From: Hanstruepera marina
GTDB taxonomy: Bacteria; Bacteroidota; Bacteroidia; Flavobacteriales; Flavobacteriaceae
Direction of reading: 5' to 3'
Assembly (NCBI RefSeq): GCF_019880635.1
Contig: NZ_JAINVX010000001.1
Span: 1,024,501 to 1,088,500, forward strand
Length of the DNA stretch: 64,000 nucleotides
Position 1 is the stretch's first letter. Each line of letters starts with the position of its first letter. Positions 19,205-27,645 of this stretch are shown here, one piece after another. Under the pieces are notes generated by a model. It saw nothing but the letters and a program-made list of their open reading frames with translations, did no database searches and had not been told where the DNA came from. The translations under genes and the position numbers were made by a program.

Positions 19205-20728
19205 TTAAAGATTAAAAACTACTGTCATTGTAAAATTGGAGATAGTTGTGTCTAAATTAGCACGATCAACCAAGCCAATAGTATAGAGTTGAGGATTGCT
19301 TTCGCGTTTAGATTGATCAAATGATAAATCCAATTTTACAACATTATTGAAATTGTAACCTAAACCTGTTGACCATGAATTTAAATCTCCAACAGTAATT
19401 TCATTTTTATAAGGGCTTTCTTCAAAACGATAGCCACCTCTTAAACTTAAACGATTTAATTTTATTTCTGCTCCAACTCTATAAACTGAAGCTGCTTTTA
19501 AATTTGTATTTATAATACTGTTTTGTTCAGAAAAATAAGTATCAGATTTTGGTTTAAATTTAGCATTACCATAGTCTTTTAAAGAGTAATCAAAACTAAT
19601 CAGACCATAATTTCCAAATACATAAGCCAAGCTACCAGTAATTTTACCGGGTGTTTGTAACCGGTAAGTAGGATAGATGTTAACGATTAATGGATCTATA
19701 ACTTGTGAAACATTTGAACCATTATCATCTCTAACCGTTCTTATATATTGTGTTGTTTCGTCAGAAATGTTCATCCAAGTTGGGGAGTTATAAGTAAATC
19801 CAGCACGTAAGCCATGAGTTACTTTTATAATTGTTCCTAGTTGAAATGAAAATCCTGAACCGATTGTATAAAGACTATTGCCAAAATTTACTTGACTAAC
19901 ATTGGACCCTTGGTTATTGTTAGTTTCAGATAAATACGTGTAACTGCTATAATTAACGAAATGAGAATTCAAGTTTAGGCCTATATATAAGCGGTTATTG
20001 TATTCTGCAGCAGCATTCATAGTAAACTTCCCGTTGTACCCTGAAGATGTATAATTATAATTTTGATTGTAATTTCCACCGCTAATATTTGAGGTGTAAA
20101 TAGTATTGTCGTCATTAAAATCATCAGGTTCCAATATATAGGATTCATAACCTAAAAATGCCTGTTGATTCCCATAGCCGAATAAACTACCTATCTCTGA
20201 ATAAGCTTGAGAATAGGTTTCACCCGGTAAAGCGGATATCTCATCTAATCTTAAACCATTAGCATATTCTAAAAAATAACGATCTATAGAGTTATTGGGG
20301 TTTACGCCATAAGCATACCAGTCATTGTCATAATCCTGAATCTGTTCATAGGAAGCTCCTATGGTAAATTTATTCCATTTTGAGTTTTGATTTCTATTGT
20401 TAAAAACAAAAGCTGCGCCAGATTGCCCTAAATCAATATTTGAAAATGAATTCCCAGAAAAATCATTATAATATTGGGTTTCATTTTTAACGTGTTTATT
20501 TGATAAAGACATAGAAATATGACTTGACGAAAAAACAGCCGAGCCAGCTGGGTTTACGCTAACAGCACTTATATCTCCTCCTAAAGCACCGAAAGCACCG
20601 CCTAAAGCTCTAAAACGAGCAGTTCCTTTAATTTCATCTTGAGAATAGCGTAAGGCGTCTGTTATGTCTTGAGCGTAGGTTGAAGACAAGCACAATGCGC
20701 TAATGATTGGAATCATTAATTTTTTCAT
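19205..20728 (-). CDS. FadL/OmpP1-type outer membrane transport protein
   Basis: A 507-residue outer-membrane barrel. The signal peptide ends at STYAQ; mature residues follow with DALRYSQDEIKGTARFRALG and GGAFGALGGDISAVSVNPAG, the N-terminal hatch-like signature of the FadL/OmpP1 group. The rest is alternating beta-strand sequence rich in Asn, Tyr and Ser, and the last residue group, FTMTVVFNL, ends in an aromatic/hydrophobic strand typical of barrels. FadL proteins let hydrophobic compounds cross the outer membrane; the substrate here is unknown. It is 29 bases after the low-complexity lipoprotein gene and probably shares a transcript with it. Confidence 0.85.
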   Translation of the reverse strand: MKKLMIPIISALCLSSTYAQDITDALRYSQDEIKGTARFRALGGAFGALGGDISAVSVNPAGSAVFSSSHISMSLSNKHVKNETQYYNDFSGNSFSNIDLGQSGAAFVFNNRNQNSKWNKFTIGASYEQIQDYDNDWYAYGVNPNNSIDRYFLEYANGLRLDEISALPGETYSQAYSEIGSLFGYGNQQAFLGYESYILEPDDFNDDNTIYTSNISGGNYNQNYNYTSSGYNGKFTMNAAAEYNNRLYIGLNLNSHFVNYSSYTYLSETNNNQGSNVSQVNFGNSLYTIGSGFSFQLGTIIKVTHGLRAGFTYNSPTWMNISDETTQYIRTVRDDNGSNVSQVIDPLIVNIYPTYRLQTPGKITGSLAYVFGNYGLISFDYSLKDYGNAKFKPKSDTYFSEQNSIINTNLKAASVYRVGAEIKLNRLSLRGGYRFEESPYKNEITVGDLNSWSTGLGYNFNNVVKLDLSFDQSKRESNPQLYTIGLVDRANLDTTISNFTMTVVFNL

Positions 20729-20757
20729 AACAATTTTTTACTTGATTTAACTACAGA

Positions 20758-21807
20758 TTAAATACCTCCTCTACCACCACCGCGACTAGAGCCACCTCCA
20801 CCTCGTGAAAAACCACCACCTCCACTACTAGGTCTTGGTGAACTATAACTTCTGCTTGGAGCTGAAGATCTAGGTCTGGATGATGAGTTGTACTGCGATC
20901 TAGGTCTGGATGATGAGTTGGATCTTGGTTTGGAAGTTGTTCCGTTATAATTTGATCTAGGTCTAGGGGTAGAATTTGTATTCGTTCTTGTTCTGCCGCT
21001 TCTAGGTTTTACAGTAGAGTTTGAATTTGTTACCGAATTATTTGGTCGTCCTTCTGAAGTATACGTTCTAGTTCTTCCCGAAGTTGTATTGCGTCTAGTA
21101 GTTGTAGTATTTAAATATCGAGATCTACCTCCCGTATTTAAGTAATTACTATTATATGCTGTACGTGAATAACCATTCCTATACGACGATACACCTCTTC
21201 TTCCGTTTACATAAGAATAGCGGTATCCGTTAGAATAGTATGGTGTAGGATAATAACATCCATAATAAGGTGGGTAATATCCCCAGCCATAACCTGGGTA
21301 GCCCCAACCTGGACCCCAATAACCTGGATAACCCCAGCCCCAACCATAACTTGGATATCCCCAACCCCAACCAGCATTCCAACCCCAATAGTTGTTCCAG
21401 TATCCAGCATAGCCAAATCCAAATCCACTGTATACATTTATGGAAACGCTACCTGTTTCTTGTCCCCAGCCAGCATAATTATTGTAGTCGACTTGTAATG
21501 AATCGTTTTCTTCAGCATAATCACCTTCATATTCGTCAACATCAGTAAAGACTTCATCTTCAGTATAAATATCATATTCAGAAGCTTTCTCGCTAAAATA
21601 GTTCTTATAATAATTGCTGTTAGGGTTGTTTTGTTCTGAAGGCGTTTGTTCAACATCTACATAAGTCACAGTCTTATCTGGCGAGCCGTAAATGCCATCA
21701 CTATCTTGAACAACTTGCTGACTGGATCCACATGAAGTTAAGATAAGCAATACACTAATTAATGTAAATGGCGCAAATTTTAGGCTTGGGTAGTTTTTAA
21801 ATTGCAT
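20758..21807 (-). CDS. low-complexity lipoprotein, Gly/Trp/Tyr-rich and Ser/Arg-rich
   Basis: A 349-residue protein with a lipobox (LTSC near residue 26). An acidic segment (to about residue 110) is followed by a Trp/Gly/Tyr/Pro stretch (about 115-205) made of short units such as WGYPGYW, then a Ser/Arg/Pro/Asn tail with RPRS and SRPRSQYNS units, ending in a Gly/Arg run. No catalytic motif is visible. The composition suggests a disordered or sticky outer-membrane surface protein, but the function is unknown. It lies just upstream of the FadL-type gene, and a -7-like element on the reverse strand lies about 30 bases before its ATG. Confidence 0.7.
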   Translation of the reverse strand: MQFKNYPSLKFAPFTLISVLLILTSCGSSQQVVQDSDGIYGSPDKTVTYVDVEQTPSEQNNPNSNYYKNYFSEKASEYDIYTEDEVFTDVDEYEGDYAEENDSLQVDYNNYAGWGQETGSVSINVYSGFGFGYAGYWNNYWGWNAGWGWGYPSYGWGWGYPGYWGPGWGYPGYGWGYYPPYYGCYYPTPYYSNGYRYSYVNGRRGVSSYRNGYSRTAYNSNYLNTGGRSRYLNTTTTRRNTTSGRTRTYTSEGRPNNSVTNSNSTVKPRSGRTRTNTNSTPRPRSNYNGTTSKPRSNSSSRPRSQYNSSSRPRSSAPSRSYSSPRPSSGGGGFSRGGGGSSRGGGRGGI

Positions 21808-21835
21808 ATCTTCTATATTTTATTGTTGAACATCA

Positions 21836-21843
21836 CAAAAATA
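21836..21843 (-). promoter_or_regulatory. -7 element for the lipoprotein and FadL-type genes
   Basis: Reverse-strand TATTTTTG is an exact TAnnTTTG match. It lies partly within a 10-pair inverted repeat (21837-21846 with 21857-21866) between divergent genes. Confidence 0.45.
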
Positions 21844-21907
21844 GTTAGTTTTGCTGAACTATTTTTTTATTTAACATAGTCACAATTTTTGTGCCAAAAG
21901 CCTGTAT

Positions 21908-23386
21908 ATGAGCAAAAAACTTACAAGTAGGGAAGAGGATTATTCTAAATGGTATAACGAATTAGTTGTAAAGGCTGACTTGGCCGAGAATTCAGCCGTT
22001 AGAGGATGCATGGTGATTAAGCCTTATGGTTTTGCGATTTGGGAGAAAATACAAGCAGAATTAGATCGAATGTTTAAAGAAACAGGACATCAGAATGCTT
22101 ATTTTCCACTTTTTGTACCAAAAAGTTTATTTGAAGCGGAGGAGAAAAATGCTGAAGGATTTGCTAAAGAATGTGCGGTTGTTACGCATTATAGGTTGCA
22201 AAATGATCCTGATAATGCAGGTAAGTTACGTGTGGATCCTGAAGCTAGACTTGAAGAAGAGTTAGTGGTAAGGCCAACAAGCGAGGCCATTATTTGGAAT
22301 ACCTATAGAGGTTGGATCCAATCTTACAGAGATTTACCTATCCTAATCAACCAATGGGCAAATGTGGTACGTTGGGAGATGCGTACGCGTTTGTTTTTGA
22401 GAACAGCTGAATTTTTATGGCAAGAAGGGCATACAGCCCATGCTACTGAAATGGAAGCTATAAAAGAAGCTGAATTAATGAATAATGTTTATGCTGCTTT
22501 TGTTGAGAACTTTATGGCAATACCCGTAATTAAAGGTATAAAATCTGATAGTGAGCGTTTTGCTGGAGCAGTAGAAACCTATTGTATTGAAGCTTTGATG
22601 CAAGACGGCAAAGCACTACAGGCAGGAACATCACATTTTTTAGGTCAGAATTTTGCAAAAGCTTTTGATGTGAAGTTTACTTCAAAAGAGGGTAAACAAG
22701 ATTATGTATGGGCAACATCTTGGGGTGTTTCAACGCGATTAATGGGTGCGCTTATTATGACTCATAGTGACGATCACGGATTGGTGTTGCCTCCAAATTT
22801 AGCGCCAAATCAGGTAGTAATTGTGCCAATTTATAAAAATGAAGAACAGTTAAATGAGATATCTAAACTTGCCAATGTTATTATTGATGAATTACGATCT
22901 AAAGGCATTACAATTAAGTTTGATGATCGCGATACGTTACGTCCAGGAGCAAAGTTTGCACAGCATGAATTACAAGGTGTGCCTTTAAGAATAGCCATTG
23001 GCCCTAAAGATTTAGAAAATGGAACAGTTGAATTGGCTCGTAGAGATACTTTGTCAAAAGAAATTGTAGCTATTGATAATCTGACAACAAAAGTTGTGGA
23101 TTTAATGGATGATATTCAAAGTTCATTATATAAAAAGGCATTAGATTTTAGAGATTCGCACATCACTGAAGTTGATTCATACGACGATTTTAAGCTTGTA
23201 ATTGAAGAAAAAGGTGGTTTTGTTTCTGCTCACTGGGATGGTACTGAAGAGACAGAAACCAGAATAAAAGAAGAAACTAAAGCTACTATTAGATGTATTC
23301 CTTTGGATGATAAAGTTGAACCTGGGGTTTGTCTTTATTCTGGGAAGCCTTCAAAACGTAGAGTATTGTTTGCAAAAGCCTACTAA
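21908..23386 (+). CDS. proS: proline-tRNA ligase (short, archaeal/eukaryotic-like type)
   Basis: Class II aminoacyl-tRNA synthetase that charges tRNA-Pro. At 492 residues, and without the insertion (editing) domain of the long bacterial form, it belongs to the short type common in Bacteroidota. Class II motifs are visible: [29 protein letters not shown] and the motif 3 region [17 protein letters not shown]. The anticodon-binding domain follows (about 295-400), then a C-terminal zinc-type domain ending in RRVLFAKAY. It is divergent from the lipoprotein gene and followed by promoters for tRNA-Glu. Confidence 0.96.
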   Translation: MSKKLTSREEDYSKWYNELVVKADLAENSAVRGCMVIKPYGFAIWEKIQAELDRMFKETGHQNAYFPLFVPKSLFEAEEKNAEGFAKECAVVTHYRLQNDPDNAGKLRVDPEARLEEELVVRPTSEAIIWNTYRGWIQSYRDLPILINQWANVVRWEMRTRLFLRTAEFLWQEGHTAHATEMEAIKEAELMNNVYAAFVENFMAIPVIKGIKSDSERFAGAVETYCIEALMQDGKALQAGTSHFLGQNFAKAFDVKFTSKEGKQDYVWATSWGVSTRLMGALIMTHSDDHGLVLPPNLAPNQVVIVPIYKNEEQLNEISKLANVIIDELRSKGITIKFDDRDTLRPGAKFAQHELQGVPLRIAIGPKDLENGTVELARRDTLSKEIVAIDNLTTKVVDLMDDIQSSLYKKALDFRDSHITEVDSYDDFKLVIEEKGGFVSAHWDGTEETETRIKEETKATIRCIPLDDKVEPGVCLYSGKPSKRRVLFAKAY

Positions 23387-23417
23387 TTATTTTTTTAAAA
23401 AAAAGATGATTTAGTTG

Positions 23418-23447
23418 TTGCAACATTTAAAAATAGTTGTATTTTTG
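23418..23447 (+). promoter_or_regulatory. upstream promoter of the tRNA-Glu/rpsT unit
   Basis: TTG at 23418-23420, 19 bases, then TATTTTTG at 23440-23447: a full Bacteroidota promoter. Transcription would begin near 23454, about 80 bases before the tRNA. Confidence 0.6.
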
Positions 23448-23485
23448 CATCCGCAATGGAAACATTGAGAGTTATTTGAAAAGTA

Positions 23486-23516
23486 TTGCAAGTTTAGATT
23501 TTTAAATTTATATTTG
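23486..23516 (+). promoter_or_regulatory. proximal promoter of the tRNA-Glu/rpsT unit
   Basis: TTG at 23486-23488, 20 bases, then TATATTTG at 23509-23516. The start would be near 23523, just before the tRNA 5' end at 23534. Confidence 0.65.
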
Positions 23517-23533
23517 CGCACTCAAAACCAAAT

Positions 23534-23605
23534 GGCCCGTTCGTCTATCGGCTAGGACGCCAGGTTTTCATCCTGGTAAGAGGGGTTCGATTCCCCTACG
23601 GGCTA
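23534..23605 (+). tRNA. tRNA-Glu (anticodon TTC)
   Basis: A cloverleaf can be drawn by eye. Acceptor GGCCCGT pairs with ACGGGCT; the anticodon arm CCAGG/CCTGG has loop TTTTCAT with anticodon TTC at 23567-23569; the T arm is AGGGG/CCCCT with TTCGATT. CCA is not encoded; ACA follows the acceptor stem. It has two promoters in front and lies 25 bases before rpsT, so tRNA and mRNA are probably one transcript. Confidence 0.96.
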
Positions 23606-23630
23606 CAATTTTTAATAAGAAAAGAAACAA

Positions 23631-23882
23631 ATGGCAAATCATAAGTCAGCGTTAAAGAGAATTAGAAGTAACGAAGCAAAACGCTTAAGAAATAGATATA
23701 AGCACAAGACTACTCGTAATGCAATTAAGAAATTGCGTGACACTACGAATAAGAAAGAAGCTGAAGAATTATTGGTTTCTGTATCTTCTATGATTGATAA
23801 ATTAGCGAAGAAAAATATTATTCATAATAATAAAGCGGCTAACCTTAAGTCTGGTTTAGCAAAGCATGTAGCTGCACTTTAA
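23631..23882 (+). CDS. rpsT: 30S ribosomal protein S20
   Basis: A small basic primary-binding protein of the 30S subunit (83 residues). It starts MANHKSALKRIRSNEAKRLR, the classical S20 N-terminus, and ends in NLKSGLAKHVAAL; Lys and Arg are abundant throughout. It lies directly after tRNA-Glu with only 25 bases between, no separate promoter visible, and a terminator after the stop. Co-transcription with the tRNA would require processing to release the mRNA. Confidence 0.97.
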   Translation: MANHKSALKRIRSNEAKRLRNRYKHKTTRNAIKKLRDTTNKKEAEELLVSVSSMIDKLAKKNIIHNNKAANLKSGLAKHVAAL

Positions 23883-23909
23883 TACAAGTATAGCTTTAAA
23901 GATATAAGT

Positions 23910-23937
23910 AAGCTTCTCATTAGAGAAGCTTTTTTTG
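23910..23937 (+). terminator. terminator after rpsT
   Basis: AGCTTCTC and GAGAAGCT around ATTA, followed by a T tract. Confidence 0.9.
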
Positions 23938-23972
23938 TTTCCAGCGATAAAGTTTATTGTTGGTGTAAACAT

Positions 23973-24013
23973 AAAAAAAAAGCCTTGATAACAATCAAGG
24001 CTTCCTTTTTTTA
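23973..24013 (-). terminator. terminator after rho
   Basis: GCCTTGAT and ATCAAGGC around AACA. The A tract on the left gives a long T tail on the reverse strand, so it mainly serves rho. Confidence 0.85.
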
Positions 24014-24028
24014 TAATAATCAAAAGTT

Positions 24029-25648
24029 TTATCCATTCATAGAGATTAAAAACTCTTCATTGTTTCTGGTTTGTTTAAAACGCTCATTAATAAATTCCAT
24101 GGCTTCAACGGGATTCATATCAGCTAAATACTTACGCATTACCCACATACGCTGAATAGTATTGTCGTCTAGCAATAAATCATCACGACGTGTGCTCGAA
24201 GAGGTTAAATCGATAGCAGGGAAAATTCTACGATTAGAAATCTTACGATCCAATTGCAATTCCATATTACCGGTTCCTTTAAATTCTTCAAAAATTACTT
24301 CGTCCATTTTAGAGCCAGTTTCAGTTAATGCAGTAGCAATTATGGTTAACGAACCGCCGTTCTCAATATTACGTGCTGCTCCAAAGAAACGTTTTGGTTT
24401 ATGTAAAGCATTGGCATCTACACCACCTGATAATATTTTTCCAGATGCTGGTTGAACTGTATTATAAGCTCTGGCCAAACGGGTAATTGAATCTAATAAA
24501 ATAACCACATCATGACCACATTCAACCAATCGTTTTGCTTTTTCTAGAACAATGTTGGCAATTTTCACATGTTCATGTGCTTCTTTATCAAAAGTTGAAG
24601 CAATAACCTCACCTCTAACATTACGTTGCATGTCGGTCACCTCTTCTGGGCGTTCATCAATTAATAAAATCATTTGATAAACTTCAGGATGGTTTGCTGC
24701 AATAGCATTGGCCACATCCTTAAGCAACATAGTTTTTCCTGTTTTAGGTTGCGAAACAATCATGCCACGTTGTCCTTTTCCAATAGGAGAGAACAAATCC
24801 ATAATACGTGTAGATATTGTACTTTGGCGTTCAGCTATATTGAATTTTTCCTTTGGGAACAATGGTGTAAGATGTTCAAATGAAACACGATCTCTAACAA
24901 CTTCTGGTTTCTGCCCATTTATTTTACTCACCTTAATTAAAGGGAAATATTTTTCTCCTTCTTTTGGAGGTCTTACATGGCCTAAAACCGTATCACCAGT
25001 TTTTAAACCAAATAAACGGATTTGCGATTGAGAAACGTAAATATCGTCAGGGGAAGACAGGTAATTATAATCTGAAGATCTTAAAAAGCCATAACCATCT
25101 TGCATGATGTCTAAAACACCTTCACTTTCAATAATAGCATCAAATTCAAAATCAGGTTCGCGGTAACGATTTCTATTGTCTTTATTTCCATTGTTGCCTT
25201 GCGAATTATTCTTGTTTTTAGTGTTGTCGCGCTTTTGACGATTTTGATTATTGTCTTTTTTCTTGTCGTCTTTTGTGTTGGTTTTATCAGTATCTTTTTT
25301 CTGATTGGTATGCTGCGGTGCTTTTTGTTGGCTTTTATCTTGAGTTGGTGATTCCTTTGCTTCAGGCTTATTGTCTGTACTTAAACTACTGTCCTGTTTT
25401 TGCTTTTGAATACGTTGTCTTGGACGTTTTTGGGCAGGTTTTTTATTGGTGTTGTCGCTTGGGTTATCAGAAGGTTTCTCGGCGGCTACAACTTCTTTTA
25501 CAGCTTTAGGATTAGCTGCTTGATGATCTAGGATTTGATATACTAAATCTAATTTTTTTAATGAACGGTATTTAGAAACGTTCAGTTTTTTAGCAATTTC
25601 CTGTAATTCAGGAAGCTTCATTTCTTTTAATTGTGCTATTTCAAACAT
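24029..25648 (-). CDS. rho: transcription termination factor Rho, with long disordered insertion
   Basis: Hexameric RNA-dependent ATPase and helicase that ends transcription. The 539 residues exceed the roughly 420 of E. coli Rho. The N-terminal Rho_N helical domain (1-45) is separated from the cold-shock-like RNA-binding domain (about 170-245, with [10 protein letters not shown]) by some 120 residues of Lys/Asn/Gln/Asp-rich low-complexity sequence. The ATPase domain has QPKTGKT (Walker A), [15 protein letters not shown] (Walker B), the Q-loop region and a normal C-terminus. Insertions here are known in several bacterial Rho proteins. The leader contains a perfect hairpin (25734-25754), compatible with autoregulation. 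Confidence 0.97.
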   Translation of the reverse strand: MFEIAQLKEMKLPELQEIAKKLNVSKYRSLKKLDLVYQILDHQAANPKAVKEVVAAEKPSDNPSDNTNKKPAQKRPRQRIQKQKQDSSLSTDNKPEAKESPTQDKSQQKAPQHTNQKKDTDKTNTKDDKKKDNNQNRQKRDNTKNKNNSQGNNGNKDNRNRYREPDFEFDAIIESEGVLDIMQDGYGFLRSSDYNYLSSPDDIYVSQSQIRLFGLKTGDTVLGHVRPPKEGEKYFPLIKVSKINGQKPEVVRDRVSFEHLTPLFPKEKFNIAERQSTISTRIMDLFSPIGKGQRGMIVSQPKTGKTMLLKDVANAIAANHPEVYQMILLIDERPEEVTDMQRNVRGEVIASTFDKEAHEHVKIANIVLEKAKRLVECGHDVVILLDSITRLARAYNTVQPASGKILSGGVDANALHKPKRFFGAARNIENGGSLTIIATALTETGSKMDEVIFEEFKGTGNMELQLDRKISNRRIFPAIDLTSSSTRRDDLLLDDNTIQRMWVMRKYLADMNPVEAMEFINERFKQTRNNEEFLISMNG

Positions 25649-25733
25649 TGATGTTGAATTGAATGTTTTGATTAATTATTTTAAGTTGAATTATTCCGAA
25701 GAAAAATTGATCTTATTTTGAAGAATTAACAAC

Positions 25734-25754
25734 TTACAACTGTGGCAGTTGTAA
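25734..25754. promoter_or_regulatory. perfect 9-base inverted repeat in the rho leader region
   Basis: TTACAACTG and CAGTTGTAA flank TGG, about 86 bases before the rho ATG. It may be a leader hairpin or an operator between the divergent rho and DUF4293 genes. Confidence 0.45.
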
Positions 25755-25818
25755 ATCATTACTGCAATTATACAACTTTATTTTTATTTTTTTCGGCTAA
25801 TTTTAAAAAAGAAACTAT

Positions 25819-25826
25819 TATTTTTG
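25819..25826 (+). promoter_or_regulatory. -7 element before the DUF4293 gene
   Basis: TATTTTTG matches TAnnTTTG, 22 bases before the ATG at 25849. No clear TTG partner. Confidence 0.45.
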
Positions 25827-25848
25827 TGCTCGATAAATTAAAAATGTA

Positions 25849-26259
25849 ATGCTTCAAAGAATTCAAACCTTATACTTATTAATGGCTGCTGTGGTTTCAG
25901 TGGGATTAATTTATGTGTTTGAATTGTGGACTAACCCTGAAGGTGAGAAGATTTATGCCCATGATGTAAATTATGTTTTTGCTATTTTTTTAGTTTCAGC
26001 ATTTTTTTCAATTTTATCAATATCTAGATTTAAAAACAGGAAGTCGCAATTTATGTTGGGACGACTGAATATAATATTAAACTTTATTTTACTAGGAGTA
26101 TTTGTGTATCAATCTCTAAATTTATCTGGAGAAACAGTTGTTTCTGAGAAAGGTATTGGGATTTTTCTTCCTATTGTTTCTATCGTGTTTTTGGCGTTAG
26201 CCAATAAAGCCATTAAAAAGGACGAAGATCTCGTAAAATCTGTAGATAGATTACGATAA
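25849..26259 (+). CDS. DUF4293 family membrane protein
   Basis: A 136-residue inner-membrane protein with four predicted helices (about 7-24, 44-62, 68-86 and 101-119) and a short charged tail. The N-terminus MLQRIQTLYLLMAA and overall layout match DUF4293, a small family of Bacteroidota membrane proteins with no known function. It is commonly seen divergent to rho in this group, as here; that statement is from memory rather than from this sequence. Confidence 0.75.
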   Translation: MLQRIQTLYLLMAAVVSVGLIYVFELWTNPEGEKIYAHDVNYVFAIFLVSAFFSILSISRFKNRKSQFMLGRLNIILNFILLGVFVYQSLNLSGETVVSEKGIGIFLPIVSIVFLALANKAIKKDEDLVKSVDRLR

Positions 26260-26287
26260 ACCTATCATCTTAGTATATTAGTGCGTG

Positions 26288-26317
26288 AGCCCAAGGTGAA
26301 GATCTTGGGCTTTTTTA
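26288..26317. terminator. terminator between DUF4293 and the phosphodiesterase-like gene
   Basis: AGCCCAAG and CTTGGGCT, followed by TTTTTT; convergent genes on both sides. Confidence 0.85.
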
Positions 26318-26806
26318 TTTCTTAAATTCAATAACCTCCAAGTTTTCAATCTTTCTGCCATCTATAGTAAAACGCAACATAGTGCGCACTTTGTGAAACC
26401 CATGTTTGCCAGCAGCTCCAGGGTTCATGTGTAATAAGTTGAGTTTTTTGTCTGGTATGACTTTTAAAATATGAGAGTGACCCGAAATAAATAAGTGTGG
26501 CGGATTCTCTTTAATTTTTTCACGAATGCGTATGCTGTATTTATTGGGATAACCGCCTATGTGGGTTATCCAAACATCTACGCCTTCGCACATAAATCTG
26601 TTGTCTAATGGAAATTCACGACGCGCTTTTTCATCATCAATATTGCCGTAAACCGCTTTTAAAGGTTTTAAGTTTTTAATACTGTCTGTTACTTTTAAAT
26701 TACCAATATCGCCAGCATGCCAGACTTCATCAGCTTGTTTTACATATTTTAAAATGGTATCATCAATATAACTGTGGGTATCAGAAAGCAGAAGGATTTT
26801 TTTCAT
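26315..26806 (-). CDS. YfcE/MJ0936-type metallophosphoesterase
   Basis: A 163-residue phosphodiesterase-fold protein. I start it at ATG 26806 (MKKILLLSDTHSY); an in-frame ATG eight codons earlier adds residues without family likeness. The five calcineurin-like metal motifs are all visible: SDTHSY, WHAGDIG, VYGNIDD, ITHIGGYP and SGHSHI, and LLHMNPGAAG is typical of the YfcE group. These enzymes bind two metals and hydrolyse phosphodiesters; the physiological substrate is unknown. It is divergent from truA. Confidence 0.88.
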   Translation of the reverse strand: MKKILLLSDTHSYIDDTILKYVKQADEVWHAGDIGNLKVTDSIKNLKPLKAVYGNIDDEKARREFPLDNRFMCEGVDVWITHIGGYPNKYSIRIREKIKENPPHLFISGHSHILKVIPDKKLNLLHMNPGAAGKHGFHKVRTMLRFTIDGRKIENLEVIEFKK

Positions 26807-26877
26807 GTTAGTTTCCAATTGAATAGGCAATCTATTTATATTAACGTTTTATTGAAATTTAAAGTTGGATAAAGTTT

Positions 26878-26885
26878 TATCTTTG
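26878..26885 (+). promoter_or_regulatory. truA promoter, -7 element
   Basis: TATCTTTG is an exact TAnnTTTG match, with TTG at 26852-26854, 23 bases upstream. Transcription would start near 26892, just before the TTG start codon. Confidence 0.55.
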
Positions 26886-26907
26886 CCTTTCACAAAAGTA
26901 GACTTTC

Positions 26908-27645
26908 TTGCGATATTTTTTAGAACTTTCATATAATGGTAAAGCTTATCACGGTTGGCAAAATCAGCCTAATGCTATTTCTGTACAGGAAGTTATAGAA
27001 AATGCCTTAAGTAAATTGTTGAATGCTGAAACTAAAATTGTTGGTGCCGGACGTACGGATGCTGGTGTGCATGCCAAACAAATGTTTGCACATTTTGATT
27101 CAAATGTTAGGATAGAAAGTGATCATTTAAAGTATAAGCTAAATGCTTTTTTGCCTCAGGATATAGCCATTCACAGCGTATTTGAAATGCATAAAGATGC
27201 GCATGCGCGATTTGATGCTGTTGGCCGAACCTATTTATATCGTGTGGCTATAGAGAAAGATGCATTTAATTTTGATTCGGCATACTTTATGAAAAAGCCT
27301 TTGGATATAGGTTTGATGAATCAAGCTGCAAAGGTACTATTGGGTCATAAAGATTTTCAATGCTTTTCTAAAACCCATACAGATGTAAAAACGTATTATT
27401 GTGATATAAAAAAGGCTAATTGGGAACAGGTAGGCAATGAACTGCATTTCACCATAAAAGCTGATAGGTTTTTACGTAATATGGTGCGCGCTATAGTTGG
27501 AACACTAATAAATGTTGGTTTAAATAAAATAACAGTTGAAGATTTAGAAACCATAATAGCTTCAAAAAATAGAAGTGAAGCTGGGTATTCAGTCCCAGCT
27601 CATGGTTTGTATCTTACTAAAATAGATTATCCCGAAACGATATAA
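26908..27645 (+). CDS. truA: tRNA pseudouridine(38-40) synthase TruA, TTG start
   Basis: Makes pseudouridine in the anticodon stem-loop of tRNAs (positions 38-40). It has 245 residues, starts MRYFLELSYNGKAYHGWQ, contains the catalytic aspartate in GRTDAGVHA and ends with the FLRNMVRAIVGTL and SRSEAGYSVPAHGLYL motifs. The start codon is TTG at 26908: an in-frame stop lies three codons upstream and no ATG or GTG gives the conserved N-terminus. The stop codon abuts the ATG of the ABC exporter gene, so the two are coupled. Confidence 0.96.
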   Translation: MRYFLELSYNGKAYHGWQNQPNAISVQEVIENALSKLLNAETKIVGAGRTDAGVHAKQMFAHFDSNVRIESDHLKYKLNAFLPQDIAIHSVFEMHKDAHARFDAVGRTYLYRVAIEKDAFNFDSAYFMKKPLDIGLMNQAAKVLLGHKDFQCFSKTHTDVKTYYCDIKKANWEQVGNELHFTIKADRFLRNMVRAIVGTLINVGLNKITVEDLETIIASKNRSEAGYSVPAHGLYLTKIDYPETI

